This document shows positions 36,208 through 47,095 of a stretch of 64,000 nt of DNA, in pieces. This DNA comes from Aeromonas bestiarum (GTDB lineage: Bacteria; Pseudomonadota; Gammaproteobacteria; Enterobacterales; Aeromonadaceae): positions 218,175 through 282,174 of the forward strand of contig NZ_CDDA01000008.1 of the NCBI RefSeq assembly GCF_000819745.1, given 5' to 3'. Both the position numbers and the translations under genes were made by a program. How positions within the stretch are numbered: the first letter of the stretch is position 1; each line of letters starts with the position of its first letter. The notes beneath the pieces are model-generated. The model ran no database searches, was not told the DNA's origin, and saw only the letters and a list, made by a program, of their open reading frames with translations.

Positions 36208-37139
36208 TGAGTGAGCAGGCAAAGGAAGAAAACGCCTTGCAACTGACCCTGCCCTATCAGAAGGAAACGCCGGCTGGTGGTAGCCCCAATGGTTGCCGTA
36301 CTAACGACGGCGGCGCGATGAAGCTGACCCTGCCCTATCAGAAGGAAACGCCGGCTGGTGGCGGCCCCAATGGTTGCTGTACTAACGACGGCGGCGCGAT
36401 GAAGCTGACTCTGCTCTATCAGGATGACTGGCTGGTGGCGGTCAACAAGCCGTCGGGCCTGCTGGTGCACCGCAGCTGGCTCGACAAGGCCGAGACCCGC
36501 TTCGCCATGCAGATGACCCGGGATCTCATCGGCGGCCGCCACGTCTACCCCGTGCATCGCCTCGATCGCCCAACCTCAGGCGTACTGCTGTTTGCACTGG
36601 ATCCTGCGGTTGCCCGCACCCTGACCGAGGCGTTTGCCGCCCGTCGGGTGCACAAAGAGTATCTGGCGCTGGTGCGGGGCTGGGCCCCGGAGCAGGGGGT
36701 GATCGATTACCCCCTCAAAGAGCAGTTGGACAAGATAGCCGACGCCATGAGCTCCCCGGATCGCCCGGCTCAGGAGGCGGTCACCGCATTTCATCGCCTG
36801 CACCAGGTCGAACTGCCCCATGCGGTTTCCAAGAAGCACCCCACCAGTCGTTACAGCCTGGTCAGGTTGTTCCCGAAAACCGGTCGCAAGCATCAGCTGC
36901 GCCGCCATCTGGCCCACCTGTTCCACCCCATAGTCGGGGATACCAGCCATGGTGATGGCCGTCACAACCGCTTCTTTCGCGAGCAGCTGGGGTGCGAACG
37001 CCTGCTGCTGGTGGCCCGCAGACTCAGTTTCGAGCACCCGATCCTCAAAGTCCCGATGCGGATCCAGGCGCCGCTGGGGCCGGACGTCTTGCAGCTGTTT
37101 GCCGAGCTGGGCTGGCCCGCCAGCGAGAGCGACTACTGA
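36204..37139 (+). CDS. truC: tRNA pseudouridine-65 synthase with N-terminal repeats
   Basis: TruC makes pseudouridine 65 in some tRNAs. The RluA-type catalytic core begins at MKLTLLYQDDWLVAVNKPSG; the active-site motif is HRLDRPTSGVLL, and ELDKIAD and KTGRKHQLRRHLAH follow. Before the core lie about 65 extra residues made of two 27-residue near-copies (LTLPYQKETPAGG...NDGGAMK) that mimic the true N-terminus. The first start (36204) overlaps the yqcC stop; internal ATGs at 36318 and 36399 begin each copy, and the one at 36399 would give a normal-length enzyme of 246 residues. Which start is used is unclear. Confidence 0.88.
   Translation: MMSEQAKEENALQLTLPYQKETPAGGSPNGCRTNDGGAMKLTLPYQKETPAGGGPNGCCTNDGGAMKLTLLYQDDWLVAVNKPSGLLVHRSWLDKAETRFAMQMTRDLIGGRHVYPVHRLDRPTSGVLLFALDPAVARTLTEAFAARRVHKEYLALVRGWAPEQGVIDYPLKEQLDKIADAMSSPDRPAQEAVTAFHRLHQVELPHAVSKKHPTSRYSLVRLFPKTGRKHQLRRHLAHLFHPIVGDTSHGDGRHNRFFREQLGCERLLLVARRLSFEHPILKVPMRIQAPLGPDVLQLFAELGWPASESDY
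36243..36415 (+). repeat. 81-bp in-frame tandem repeat at the truC 5' end
   Basis: The phrase CTGACCCTGCCCTATCAG starts at 36243 and 36324, and its diverged form CTGACTCTGCTCTATCAG at 36405; each step is exactly 81 bp (27 codons). The first two units are nearly identical over the full 81 bp. The third is the start of the conserved truC coding region. Confidence 0.92.
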
Positions 37140-37229
37140 TCTTCACCTGGCCTGCTCACTCACTGCCGGGTGTTGCCTTCGACCGGGTTGTGGCATGCTG
37201 TAAAGCTACGCCAGTCAAAGGAATCCGTT

Positions 37230-37670
37230 ATGGCTCAGATAGATATAGTGGTGGGAACCGTTTATGGCGCGGCCATGCTGGTTGCCGAGACGCTGTCAGC
37301 GCAGTTGCAGCAGGCCGGACATGAGTGCCAGATCTTCGATGAGGCCGTGCTGGAAGACCTGGACGCCTCCCGCTTCCTGCTGGTGATCACCGCCACTACG
37401 GGGCAGGGCGATATTCCGCCCAATCTGCAACCCTTAGCCGCCGCCCTGGCCGATCGGGCGCCTTATATGAAAGGGTGGCGCTATGCGCTCATCGCCATGG
37501 GTGACAGCAGCTATGAACACTTTTGCGGTGCAGGCCGTCAGCTTGACGACCTGTTGCAGGAGCTGGGGGCCAGGGCTCTGTTGCCCCGTCTGGAGATAGA
37601 TGCCACCGTCGACGATGAACCGGAAAAAGTGGCGCTGGCCTGGCTAACCGGCTGGGAAAATACACTCTAG
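37230..37670 (+). CDS. yqcA: YqcA-like flavodoxin
   Basis: A 146-residue short-chain flavodoxin that should bind FMN as a single-electron carrier. The phosphate loop region is GTVYGAAMLVAETL, the isoalloxazine loops TATTGQGDIP and MGDSSYEHFCGAGRQLDD. Length and motifs are as in E. coli YqcA, which follows truC there too. ATG at 37230 follows AAAGGA. The redox partner is unknown. Confidence 0.92.
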   Translation: MAQIDIVVGTVYGAAMLVAETLSAQLQQAGHECQIFDEAVLEDLDASRFLLVITATTGQGDIPPNLQPLAAALADRAPYMKGWRYALIAMGDSSYEHFCGAGRQLDDLLQELGARALLPRLEIDATVDDEPEKVALAWLTGWENTL

Positions 37671-38195
37671 TTTTCCCCTCCTTGTGTTCTTTATTTGTCC
37701 CCCGTTGGTTTGCCCATGGGGGATGTTTATTTCCGGGCCAGACCAGTCTCAACTGACCATATTTCCCACTTTTCATCCGGTTATTTTTCTGGCATCCCTT
37801 CGTTTGGTCGAGCATTTATTTCTGTCATGACAGACATGCAAGAAAATTAAAAGTTCCGCATTGAAAGCGATTTCAGTCATGTTTTTGTCATTGATTTGGG
37901 TATTTTATACTTAATCAGCGAAGCGAATTAATGTTTGATAGCGATTTCAAGCTATGTTTTTTGCTTGTTTGCGTTTTTAATTGGTGAGTTATTGCTGATT
38001 GTTTGCTTCCCATGCCCTATAAAACCCTCTTGGGTGTGGGGTGGGCGATTTGTCGCCATTTTGTGAATCAGCTCATGTTTGTCCCGAAATTGGCTACCTA
38101 TAATCGGCCTCGGTTATCACCTAAACGTTTTTATGGTGATAAGAACTTGGATATTCAGGATCACACTCCTCTCAGCGGGAATAAGGAAAATGAAA
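37671..38195. promoter_or_regulatory. 525-bp lamB upstream regulatory region
   Basis: An AT-rich non-coding stretch. Visible inside: two LacI-type operator-like dyads (see next entry), a possible promoter with -35 TTGTCA (37886 region) and TATACT, and a weak CRP-like half-palindrome TGTGAATCAGCTCATG (38062-38077). No convincing MalT box (GGGGATGAGG-like) was found. No ORF with a good ribosome site precedes lamB except its own. Confidence 0.55.
37862..37949. promoter_or_regulatory. Two LacI-family-like operators upstream of lamB
   Basis: TGAAAGCGATTTCA (37862-37875) is a 14-bp dyad (TGAAA/TTTCA) with a central CG that fits the general LacI/CcpA-type pattern TGNAANCGNTNNCA at every position. 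TGATAGCGATTTCA (37936-37949) differs by one base. Both are followed by a similar ATGTTTTTT tract, and they are 74 bp apart, about seven helical turns, suitable for looping. Confidence 0.6.
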
Positions 38196-39560
38196 ATGAA
38201 AGCAAAGTGGCTCCCGATCGCTGCAGCAGTAACCGCAGCCCTGGCTTCCCAAGCCGCCTTCGCCGTTGATTTCCACGGCTACTTCCGTTCAGGTGTTGGC
38301 GTTTCCGGTGACGGAGACATGGTTAAATACAACGTGAACAAGGTTGGTCGTCTGGGTAACGAAAATGATACCTACGGCGAAGTTCAGCTGGGTCAGGAAG
38401 TATTCAACAAGGATGGCAAGACTTTCTACGTTGACTCCATGTTCGCCATGGCTTCCAACGGTTCAAACGACTGGGAAGGTACCGGTACCGTTTGTAACTT
38501 CGATGCCAAACAGTGCAACGGTGATTCCGATTTCGCCCTGCGCCAGTTCAACGTCCAGGCCAAGGGCCTGCTGGGTTTTGCACCGGAAGCCACCCTGTGG
38601 GCCGGTAAGCGTTACTACCAACGTCACGACATCCACATCTCCGACTTCTACTACTGGAATATCTCCGGTGCCGGTGCCGGTATCGAAGGCATCCAGGCCG
38701 GTCCTGGCAAGATCTCCTTCGCCTGGGTTCGCAACGACCGCAGCGCGGCCGATGTGTTCGGTCAGTACACTAAGACCGGTGTAAATAAAAAACCTGTTTT
38801 GGATGCAAACGGCAACCCGACTGGTAACTATGTAGAAGATCCTACTTACACCAAGAACGAAGATGTTAACGTCAACACACTGGACCTGCGTTATGCCGGT
38901 ATCCCGCTGTGGAGCGAAGCGTCTCTGGAACTGGGCGTAGACTACGCACTGGTTAACGAGACTGAAGCGCAGAAACCGCTGAAAAACAACAATATGAAAG
39001 ACGGCGTCATGCTGACTGCCGAACTGACCCAAGGCATCCTGGGTGGCTTCAACAAGACTGTGCTGCAGTACGGTACTGAAGGTTACTCCAAGACCATGGC
39101 CTTCTACGGTGACGGTTCCTGGTACGGTGCCGAAGCCAAAGACGGTGCTGATGGTTTCCGCATCATCAACTGGGGTGTTGTTCCCATGGGCAACAACTTC
39201 GAGATGGGTCACCAGCTGGTCTACGGTGTAGGCAACGAGATGTGGGATGGCAACGACAAGGTTGAAGCCATGTCCGCCGTTGTTCGCCCCATGTACAAGT
39301 GGGATGACTTCAACAAGACCATCTTCGAAGGCGGCTACTTCAAGGACAAGACCAAGTCCACCAACGGTACCTCTGTTGATGACTCCGGCTACAAGCTGAC
39401 CCTGGCTCAAGCCTGGTCTGCCGGCTCCAGCTTCTGGGCTCGTCCTGAAATCCGTGTGTTCGCCTCCTACCTGGCCAATGACGAAGATCAGAAAGTCTTC
39501 GAAAGCGGCACCTCCAAAGACACCTACCAAGTGGGTGTGCAAGCGGAAGCTTGGTGGTAA
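38196..39560 (+). CDS. lamB: Maltoporin LamB-like sugar porin
   Basis: An outer-membrane 18-strand maltodextrin channel. Signal peptide [22 protein letters not shown] is followed by [15 protein letters not shown], nearly the E. coli LamB start. Conserved parts are [38 protein letters not shown], and the C-terminal VGVQAEAWW ending in Trp for BAM recognition. 454 residues versus 446 in E. coli. ATG at 38196 is preferred because AAGGAA is eight bases before it; ATG at 38190 is too close. Followed by a hairpin and malM. No mal transporter genes are in the window. Confidence 0.94.
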   Translation: MKAKWLPIAAAVTAALASQAAFAVDFHGYFRSGVGVSGDGDMVKYNVNKVGRLGNENDTYGEVQLGQEVFNKDGKTFYVDSMFAMASNGSNDWEGTGTVCNFDAKQCNGDSDFALRQFNVQAKGLLGFAPEATLWAGKRYYQRHDIHISDFYYWNISGAGAGIEGIQAGPGKISFAWVRNDRSAADVFGQYTKTGVNKKPVLDANGNPTGNYVEDPTYTKNEDVNVNTLDLRYAGIPLWSEASLELGVDYALVNETEAQKPLKNNNMKDGVMLTAELTQGILGGFNKTVLQYGTEGYSKTMAFYGDGSWYGAEAKDGADGFRIINWGVVPMGNNFEMGHQLVYGVGNEMWDGNDKVEAMSAVVRPMYKWDDFNKTIFEGGYFKDKTKSTNGTSVDDSGYKLTLAQAWSAGSSFWARPEIRVFASYLANDEDQKVFESGTSKDTYQVGVQAEAWW

Positions 39561-39585
39561 GCACTTCTTTCAGTTAAGTTAGTCA

Positions 39586-39609
39586 CTGCCCCCGTATGGG
39601 GGCAGTTTT
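39586..39609 (+). terminator. Hairpin between lamB and malM
   Basis: CTGCCCCC-GTAT-GGGGGCAG then TTTTG. It probably ends most lamB transcripts or protects their 3' ends, giving malM lower expression. Confidence 0.85.
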
Positions 39610-39651
39610 GTTTCGCCGGGTAACGGCAACCGGGTTATGGAGATAAGAAGA

Positions 39652-40623
39652 ATGAAACTGGTAAAGATGTCTATCGCAGCCGTGGTTACTGCGCTGTTGG
39701 CCGGTTGTTCCGGTAGCATGTTGATCCCCGTGCAGGATCACGCATCCATCCTGAGTAATGCCGAACAGGCCAAGCAGGCGCTCTCACAGGCAACCAGCTG
39801 CTGCGCTGCTTTCAACGATTTCAATTATGTGAGCCTGCCGGAAGGCGATACCTTGCTGGCCCTCGATGGCAAGCAACCCAGTTTTCAGTTTGACGAGGGG
39901 ATGAGCTACTTTGCGGCTTATCGCCTGCCAGCCAACACCGGCAACCTGGCCATCAAGGTCGCCTCCCAGGTGAGCAAGACAGTGCTGGTGCCTCAGGTCA
40001 TCATGCTGGATGCCCAGTTCAAGGTGACTCGTGTGCTGGGTGAGTCGGTATTCAGCTACCAGCCAGCCCATCTGCTGGACAACGATCGCATCGAAGGCAA
40101 AGTGTTTGTCGATCGCAGCATGCCGGGCAACCCGGCGGCTGAAACCTACATGATTGTCTATGCCCCGGCCAACCAGCTGGCGGGCAGTACCACCATATTG
40201 CATCCCTCCAAGGCGTTTGCCCGTGCGAATGGCACGGTCGAGCCGGATATCAAGGATCCCGTGATCCCGCACTCCCCATGGGGCCTGGTGCAGATCGAAG
40301 TCGTCGATATGGCCAAGGGGCAGGGTCTTGAGGCCGTCTTCAAACCCGAGTACGCAGACAAGGTGGCGATGAGCCAGGCCGCACCGGCGACCGCCGCCGT
40401 GGCCGCTGGTACTGTGACGGTTGCAGCCGTTGCTGCGCCCAGCAAACCCGCACCCGCCATGCTGACCGAAACCGAGGCCTTCTATCAGTCCCAGATCGAG
40501 AAAGCGGTGAAAGCCGGTGATATCGACAAGGCGATGCAACTGGTCAATGAGGCCGAGCGTGCCGGCTCGACCAAGGCGAAATCCGTCTTTATTGACGCGG
40601 TCAAGCGTTCGCAGAAAGGCTGA
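39652..40623 (+). CDS. malM: MalM-like maltose operon lipoprotein
   Basis: A 323-residue envelope protein with a lipoprotein-type signal (SIAAVVTALLAGC, lipid Cys near residue 19) and MalM-like body (FNDFNYVSLPEGD..., FAAYRLPANTGN, MIVYAPANQLAG, HSPWGLVQIEV). A Pro/Ala-rich linker (about 250-275) joins a C-terminal helical tail, AFYQSQIEKAVKAGDIDKAMQLVNEAE. MalM follows lamB in E. coli too; its role in maltose use is not defined. Start at 39652 follows GAGATAAGAAGA. Confidence 0.88.
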   Translation: MKLVKMSIAAVVTALLAGCSGSMLIPVQDHASILSNAEQAKQALSQATSCCAAFNDFNYVSLPEGDTLLALDGKQPSFQFDEGMSYFAAYRLPANTGNLAIKVASQVSKTVLVPQVIMLDAQFKVTRVLGESVFSYQPAHLLDNDRIEGKVFVDRSMPGNPAAETYMIVYAPANQLAGSTTILHPSKAFARANGTVEPDIKDPVIPHSPWGLVQIEVVDMAKGQGLEAVFKPEYADKVAMSQAAPATAAVAAGTVTVAAVAAPSKPAPAMLTETEAFYQSQIEKAVKAGDIDKAMQLVNEAERAGSTKAKSVFIDAVKRSQKG

Positions 40624-40658
40624 ATATTGCCCAGTCTTTAAAAGATAATATTTATTTG

Positions 40659-40684
40659 AGGCCTCCCTTGTTGGAGGCCTTTTT
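40659..40684 (+). terminator. Terminator of malM
   Basis: AGGCCTCC-CTTGTT-GGAGGCCT followed by TTTTAA, 35 bp after the malM stop. Confidence 0.92.
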
Positions 40685-42485
<1,801 letters not shown>

Positions 42486-42516
42486 TACAGTTGCCTGAAT
42501 CCTGAAGTTCAGAAAA

Positions 42517-42539
42517 GGGAGGCGCAAGCCTCCCTTTTT
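42517..42539 (+). terminator. Terminator of ptsG
   Basis: GGGAGGC-GCAA-GCCTCCC followed by five T. Confidence 0.95.
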
Positions 42540-42692
42540 GCTGGGCGAGCGTCAGGGTGATAGCGGGCAGGGACCGGATCCGTCGAGTTGCTCATCCAGT
42601 TGCATCCAAAGGAGTGGGGGTGAGGGGGGCGTTTATGGCCTGCTGCCCTCACCAGATGTTGACCCGCCCATGGCATACGGATCCCGCACAAA

Positions 42693-42718
42693 GAAAAGGG
42701 GCGCCTGACGGGCGCCCC
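42693..42718 (-). terminator. Terminator of yaeH
   Basis: GGGGCGCC-TGAC-GGGCGCCCC arms; the minus strand continues with TTTTCTTT. It is 21 bp past the yaeH stop. The 150 bp between this and the ptsG terminator hold nothing I can name. Confidence 0.88.
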
Positions 42719-42738
42719 TCGTTGCTGCCGGATCGGGC

Positions 42739-43122
42739 TTACAACTTCTCCAGATCCCGCTCTATTTCACTGATCTTGTTCTGCACCACTTTTTCCAGAT
42801 GACGCAGGTCACGCAGTATCTTCTGCTTGATATCCGGGTCGGCCTGGACGTGCACGCCCTGGGTCAGGTTATCCAGCTCATCCACCACGTACTTGAGATT
42901 GGCGTTGATCTCGGTGACATCCTTGTACTCATGGGTACCCGAGTCGACCAGCATGGTCTTGCGCTGGCGGGGATATTTGAATTTGACACTCTTGGCGAAG
43001 AACTCGCCTTTCTGCTTCTTGAAGTAGATCTTGAGGATGTCGTGATTGGCTTCCTGGCGCAGGGTATAGCTGTCCACTGAGGTGGGTTCCTGGATCCCCA
43101 GGCTCTTCAGATTCTCGTACAT
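42739..43122 (-). CDS. yaeH: YaeH-like UPF0325 protein
   Basis: A 127-residue cytoplasmic protein nearly collinear with E. coli Yae[44 protein letters not shown] and the ending [21 protein letters not shown]. Function unknown. In E. coli it also adjoins dapD. Reading leftward it follows dapD after a 258-bp gap that carries two terminators and a remnant of a dapD 3' end. Confidence 0.92.
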
Positions 43123-43207
43123 CGGGCTTCCTCGGTTTGAAACGATCCTGACCCATCTATCTTAACCGAGTCTGTGTGGCTTGCCTGTGACAGGGGCGCC
43201 AAAATCA

Positions 43208-43304
43208 AAAGGGGCCCAAAAGGCCCCTTTTACCATGATGGCTGGTCGATCACTTATCGATGGCGCGCAGCAGTGCGCTGTTACCGACAGCCTGGGCCAC
43301 GGGA
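43208..43304 (-). pseudogene. Decayed copy of the dapD 3' end
   Basis: On the minus strand the frame ending at 43251 reads ...VGNSALLRAIDK-stop, against [12 protein letters not shown]-stop at the real dapD end (8 of 14 residues alike). Nucleotide resemblance extends from about 43304 (CCGTGGCCCAGGC, like CCCGTGCCAAGG in dapD) through the stop and on into a hairpin, GGGGCC-CAAAA-GGCCCC with T-tracts, that parallels dapD's own terminator. It has no start codon and no upstream gene body. Confidence 0.6.
43211..43231. terminator. Second terminator after dapD
   Basis: GGGGCC-CAAAA-GGCCCC flanked by AAAA and TTTT, so usable on both strands. It belongs to the decayed dapD-end copy. Confidence 0.75.
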
Positions 43305-43336
43305 CATTCCTATCATCTGAATGTCGATGCAATCAT

Positions 43337-43360
43337 AAAAAAGGGCGCCTCGAGGCGCCC
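43337..43360 (-). terminator. Terminator of dapD
   Basis: GGGCGCCT-CG-AGGCGCCC; six T follow on the minus strand. It is 20 bp past the dapD stop. Confidence 0.9.
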
Positions 43361-43380
43361 TTGCAGCAAGCAGTTGGCCA

Positions 43381-44208
43381 TTACTCGTCGATGGAGCGCA
43401 GCAGGGCGTTGATCCCTACCTTGGCACGGGTCTTGGCATCCACCTTCTTGACGATCACGGCGGCGTACAGGCTGTACTTGCCGCACTTGGAGGGCAGAGA
43501 GCCGGAGACGACCACGGAACCCGCAGGTACGCGACCGTAGTGAATTTCGCCGGTTTCGCGATCATAGATGCGGGTGGACTGGCCGATGAAGACGCCCATG
43601 GAGATGACGGAGCCTTCCTCGACGATCACACCCTCAACCACCTCGGAGCGGGCACCGATGAAACAGTTGTCTTCGATGATGGTCGGGTTGGCCTGCAGTG
43701 GCTCCAGTACGCCACCTATGCCGACGCCGCCGGAGAGGTGTACGTTCTTGCCGATCTGGGCGCAGGAGCCCACTGTGGCCCAGGTGTCGACCATGGTGCC
43801 TTCGTCAACGAAGGCGCCTATGTTGACGTAGGAGGGCATCAGCACGGTATTGGGAGCGATGAAGGAGCCTTTGCGGGCGGTTGCCGGCGGCACCACGCGC
43901 ACACCCGCTTCCTTGAACTGCTCGGCTGTGTAGTCGGAGAACTTGAGGGGAACCTTGTCGTAGTACTGGGCATCGTCGCCCTTGATGATGCCGTTGTCAT
44001 TGATGCGGAAGTAGAGCAGTACCGCTTTCTTCAACCACTGGTGTACCACCCACTCGCCGGCAATCTTCTCGGCGACACGGGCCTTGCCGGAATCCAGCAG
44101 GTCGATGGCTTGCAGGATGGCGGCCTTGGTGGCGGCATCGACTGAGCCGGGAGTGATGGAATCACGGCGCTCGAAGGCCGCTTCGATGATCTGTTGCAAC
44201 TCGGTCAT
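43381..44208 (-). CDS. dapD: Tetrahydrodipicolinate N-succinyltransferase
   Basis: DapD succinylates tetrahydrodipicolinate in lysine and diaminopimelate synthesis. The 275-residue product is like E. coli DapD (274): N-terminal helices, then a left-handed beta-helix of hexapeptide repeats ([33 protein letters not shown]) and the loop [34 protein letters not shown] ribosome site AAAGGAAA precedes ATG 44208. It lies between glnD and yaeH as in E. coli. Confidence 0.96.
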   Translation of the reverse strand: MTELQQIIEAAFERRDSITPGSVDAATKAAILQAIDLLDSGKARVAEKIAGEWVVHQWLKKAVLLYFRINDNGIIKGDDAQYYDKVPLKFSDYTAEQFKEAGVRVVPPATARKGSFIAPNTVLMPSYVNIGAFVDEGTMVDTWATVGSCAQIGKNVHLSGGVGIGGVLEPLQANPTIIEDNCFIGARSEVVEGVIVEEGSVISMGVFIGQSTRIYDRETGEIHYGRVPAGSVVVSGSLPSKCGKYSLYAAVIVKKVDAKTRAKVGINALLRSIDE

Positions 44209-44343
44209 GACAGGTTTCCTTTAAAAAATTCCGTTTGTTGTATCACACTTTTCCAATTGTTTTTAAGGGCTCAAGCCGATTTCTTCGGGAGAACGGTGAT
44301 TTATTGTGCTTGAGTGGTCCAACCATTTGTTCTGCTTGATAAA

Positions 44344-47031
44344 TCAGGATGATGAAAGGCGCCTTGTGAGGCCTTTCGCCGGCTTGTCGCTGCCCTCATC
44401 GTCGGCCGACTCCTGAGGATTGAGCTGATTCACCAGCCGCTCCTCCAGCGCCAGCTGCTCGTTCTGGGTCAAGGGCTCGCCCGCGAGTGTGGTGAGGCTG
44501 AAGAAGTCCTCCACCCGCTCGCCTATGGTGGTGATCTTGGCGGCATGGAGCGACAGGCCGCACTGCTGGAACACGGCGCCGATGCGGGCCAGCAGCCCCG
44601 GGGTATCCAGCGCCGTCAGCTCCAGCAGGGTGTGGCGGGTCTCCCCCTTGTGGGGCAAAAACACCGCCCGGGTTGGTACGCTGAACTGGCGGTGGCGCCG
44701 TGACAGCGGCTTGTTGCGCAGCACCAGTTTGCCCGGCTCCTGCAAGGCCTTCTCCAGCGCCTTCTTGATGGTGGCGGTGCGGTTGGGGCTGATGGGCTCG
44801 CCGCTCGGCTCCAGCACCACGAAGGTATCCAGCACATAGTCGCTGCGCGAATTCATGATCTGGGCATCGTGGATGTTGAGGTTCTTCTGATCCAGCGCCG
44901 AGGCCACGGTGGCGAACAGATTCGGGGTATCGCGGCAGTAGATGAACACCTCGCTGCCCCCCCGGGTCGGATGCTTGCCGATGATCACCAGCGGGGCCGG
45001 GTTGTCGCCATGTTCGATGATCTTGCGACAGTGCCAGGCGATCTGCTCCGGGCTGTGGCGCAGGAAGTAGTCGGCCTTGAAGTCGCTCCACAGCTGGTTG
45101 ATGGCCTCTTCCGGTACGTCCCGCTGAGCCAGGATCTGCTTGGCCTGACGCTGGTTCTCGCGAATGCGCAGTCGCATGTCGGGCGGGTTTTCCAGCCCCT
45201 GGCGCAGCGCCTTCTGGGTGGCGAAGTAGAGTTCGCGCAGCAGTGTGCCTTTCCAGTCGTTCCAGAGGGTGTCGTTGGTGGCGCAGATGTCGGCCACCGT
45301 CAGGCAGTAGATAAGGTCGAGATGCTGCTCGTCGCGCACCTTCTGGGCAAAGTCGGTGACCACTTCGGGGTCGTAGATGTCGCGGCGCTGGGCGGTGACC
45401 GACATCAGCAGGTGGTGGCGCACCAGCCAGGCGACCAGTCGACTTTCGTAGCGATCCAGGCCGTGCAGCTGGCAGAACTCCAGCGCATCGACGGCGCCGA
45501 GTTCGGAGTGATCCCCGCGCCGGCCCTTGGCGATGTCGTGAAACAGGGCGGCGATGCTGAGCAGCTCCGGCTTGCGCAGCCGGGTGAACACCTCGTGGCA
45601 GAGCGGGTGGGTCTGGCGGCTGGCCGGATTGGGAAACTGGTGGATGTTCTTGAGCAGCCGGTGGGTGTGCTCATCGACCGTGTAGGCGTGGAACATGTCG
45701 AACTGCATCTGGCCGACGATGAGGTTCCACTGGGGCAAATAGGCCGCTAGGATCCCGTATTTGTGCATCAGGGAGAGCGGCTGACCTATGCCGTTGGGAT
45801 GGCGCAGCAGCGCCATGAACAGGCGGCGGCACTCGGGCAAATCCTGCAGCCAGCAGTTGAGCTTGCGGCGCGCCTCGCGCAGCTGGCGCAGGGTGGCGGA
45901 GTGGATGCCGGCAATCTCGGGATGCTGGGCTATCTGGTAGAAGAGCCGCAGTATGGCGGCGGGCTCGCGGCCAAACAGCTCGGAATCCACCGCATCGATG
46001 AGGCGACCCCGCAGCTGGAATTCGTCGGAGAGGCGGCGCACGTCCATGGCGGTGTTGCCGAGAATAGCCTCGTCAAACAGCTGCAACAGCATCTCGTTGA
46101 GCTCGGAGACCCGCCGCACCGTCTGATAGAAGCGTTTCATCATCTGTTCGACCGGGCTGTTGCCGTCCCCCTCGAATCCCAGCATCTGGGCCACGGTGCG
46201 CTGGCGGTCGAACAGCAGCCGGTTGTCGCCCTTGTTGATGGCCATGTGCAGGGCGAAGCGCACCTTCCACAGGAAATTCTGGCAGTCGAGCAGCTCGCGA
46301 TACTCGGCCCGGTTGAGAAAGCCGTGGCTGGTCATCTCGAACAGGGTGGTGGCGCCGAAATGGCGGCGGGCGACCCAGGCCAGGGTCTGGATGTCCCGCA
46401 GTCCGCCCGGATTGCTCTTGAGATCCGGCTCCAGCTTGTAGGCGGTCCCCTGAAATTGCTGGTGGCGCAGGGCCTGCTCTTCGCGCTTGGCCTGGAAGAA
46501 CTGCTCGCTCGGCCAGAAGTGCTGGGGGCCGGTCGCCTCCTTGAGTTGCTGGAAACCCTCCTGGCGGCCGGTGATATAGCGCGCCTCGATCAGGTTGGTG
46601 GCGACCGTGATGTCGGCGCGGCCCTGCTCTATGCATTCGGCCACATTGCGTACCGCCTGGCCGACCTCCAGCTTGAGATCCCACAGCAAGGTGATGAATT
46701 CGCCGATGCGCAGCCCCAGCACCTCGTCCAGCTCCTCCCCTTCATAGAGGATCAGCAGGTCTATGTCGGAGTGGGGGTGCAACTCGCCGCGGCCATAGCC
46801 GCCTACTGCGATCAGGGTGAGCGCCGTCTTGTCGAAGCCGAACTTCTGCCACAGCCGGGTCAGCAACTCATCCATGTATTCGGAGCGGGTGGCCACCAGT
46901 TCTATGATGTTGTCACCGGCATCGAAACGGGCGTGCAGCCAGCCGAGAAAACGGCTCAGATACTCTTTGCAGTTCTCGCGGGTGAGCTGATCGTCGGGTA
47001 ACAGATGGGGGGAAAGCAGGCTGGCATCCAT
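44344..47031 (-). CDS. glnD: Bifunctional uridylyltransferase/uridylyl-removing enzyme GlnD
   Basis: GlnD senses glutamine and adds or removes UMP on PII proteins. The 895-residue product has all four domains: nucleotidyltransferase GGYGRGELHPHSDIDLL near residue 80-95, the linker/helical domain, an HD phosphohydrolase region FHDIAKGRRGDHSELG near residue 500, and two C-terminal ACT domains (EVFIYCRDTPNLFATVASAL and LLELTALDTPGLLARIGAVF). Length agrees with E. coli (890). Located between map and dapD, as in E. coli; the map-glnD gap holds a hairpin. Confidence 0.97.
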   Translation of the reverse strand: MDASLLSPHLLPDDQLTRENCKEYLSRFLGWLHARFDAGDNIIELVATRSEYMDELLTRLWQKFGFDKTALTLIAVGGYGRGELHPHSDIDLLILYEGEELDEVLGLRIGEFITLLWDLKLEVGQAVRNVAECIEQGRADITVATNLIEARYITGRQEGFQQLKEATGPQHFWPSEQFFQAKREEQALRHQQFQGTAYKLEPDLKSNPGGLRDIQTLAWVARRHFGATTLFEMTSHGFLNRAEYRELLDCQNFLWKVRFALHMAINKGDNRLLFDRQRTVAQMLGFEGDGNSPVEQMMKRFYQTVRRVSELNEMLLQLFDEAILGNTAMDVRRLSDEFQLRGRLIDAVDSELFGREPAAILRLFYQIAQHPEIAGIHSATLRQLREARRKLNCWLQDLPECRRLFMALLRHPNGIGQPLSLMHKYGILAAYLPQWNLIVGQMQFDMFHAYTVDEHTHRLLKNIHQFPNPASRQTHPLCHEVFTRLRKPELLSIAALFHDIAKGRRGDHSELGAVDALEFCQLHGLDRYESRLVAWLVRHHLLMSVTAQRRDIYDPEVVTDFAQKVRDEQHLDLIYCLTVADICATNDTLWNDWKGTLLRELYFATQKALRQGLENPPDMRLRIRENQRQAKQILAQRDVPEEAINQLWSDFKADYFLRHSPEQIAWHCRKIIEHGDNPAPLVIIGKHPTRGGSEVFIYCRDTPNLFATVASALDQKNLNIHDAQIMNSRSDYVLDTFVVLEPSGEPISPNRTATIKKALEKALQEPGKLVLRNKPLSRRHRQFSVPTRAVFLPHKGETRHTLLELTALDTPGLLARIGAVFQQCGLSLHAAKITTIGERVEDFFSLTTLAGEPLTQNEQLALEERLVNQLNPQESADDEGSDKPAKGLTRRLSSS

Positions 47032-47067
47032 GGCATCTCACACTCTCGGTCTGGCCGGATAAAGATC

Positions 47068-47090
47068 AACCCCGGCGTGTGGCCGGGGTT
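47068..47090. terminator. Hairpin between map and glnD
   Basis: AACCCCGGC / GCCGGGGTT, nine paired bases around a five-base loop. The T-tract is poor (TTGATCTTT on the minus strand), so read-through from map into glnD is likely. Confidence 0.55.
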
Positions 47091-47095
47091 GAATG

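Noticed and set aside
37671-38195. MalT boxes upstream of lamB
   Set aside because: The best match (GGGGATGTTT near 37720) has only seven of ten bases and no properly spaced partner.
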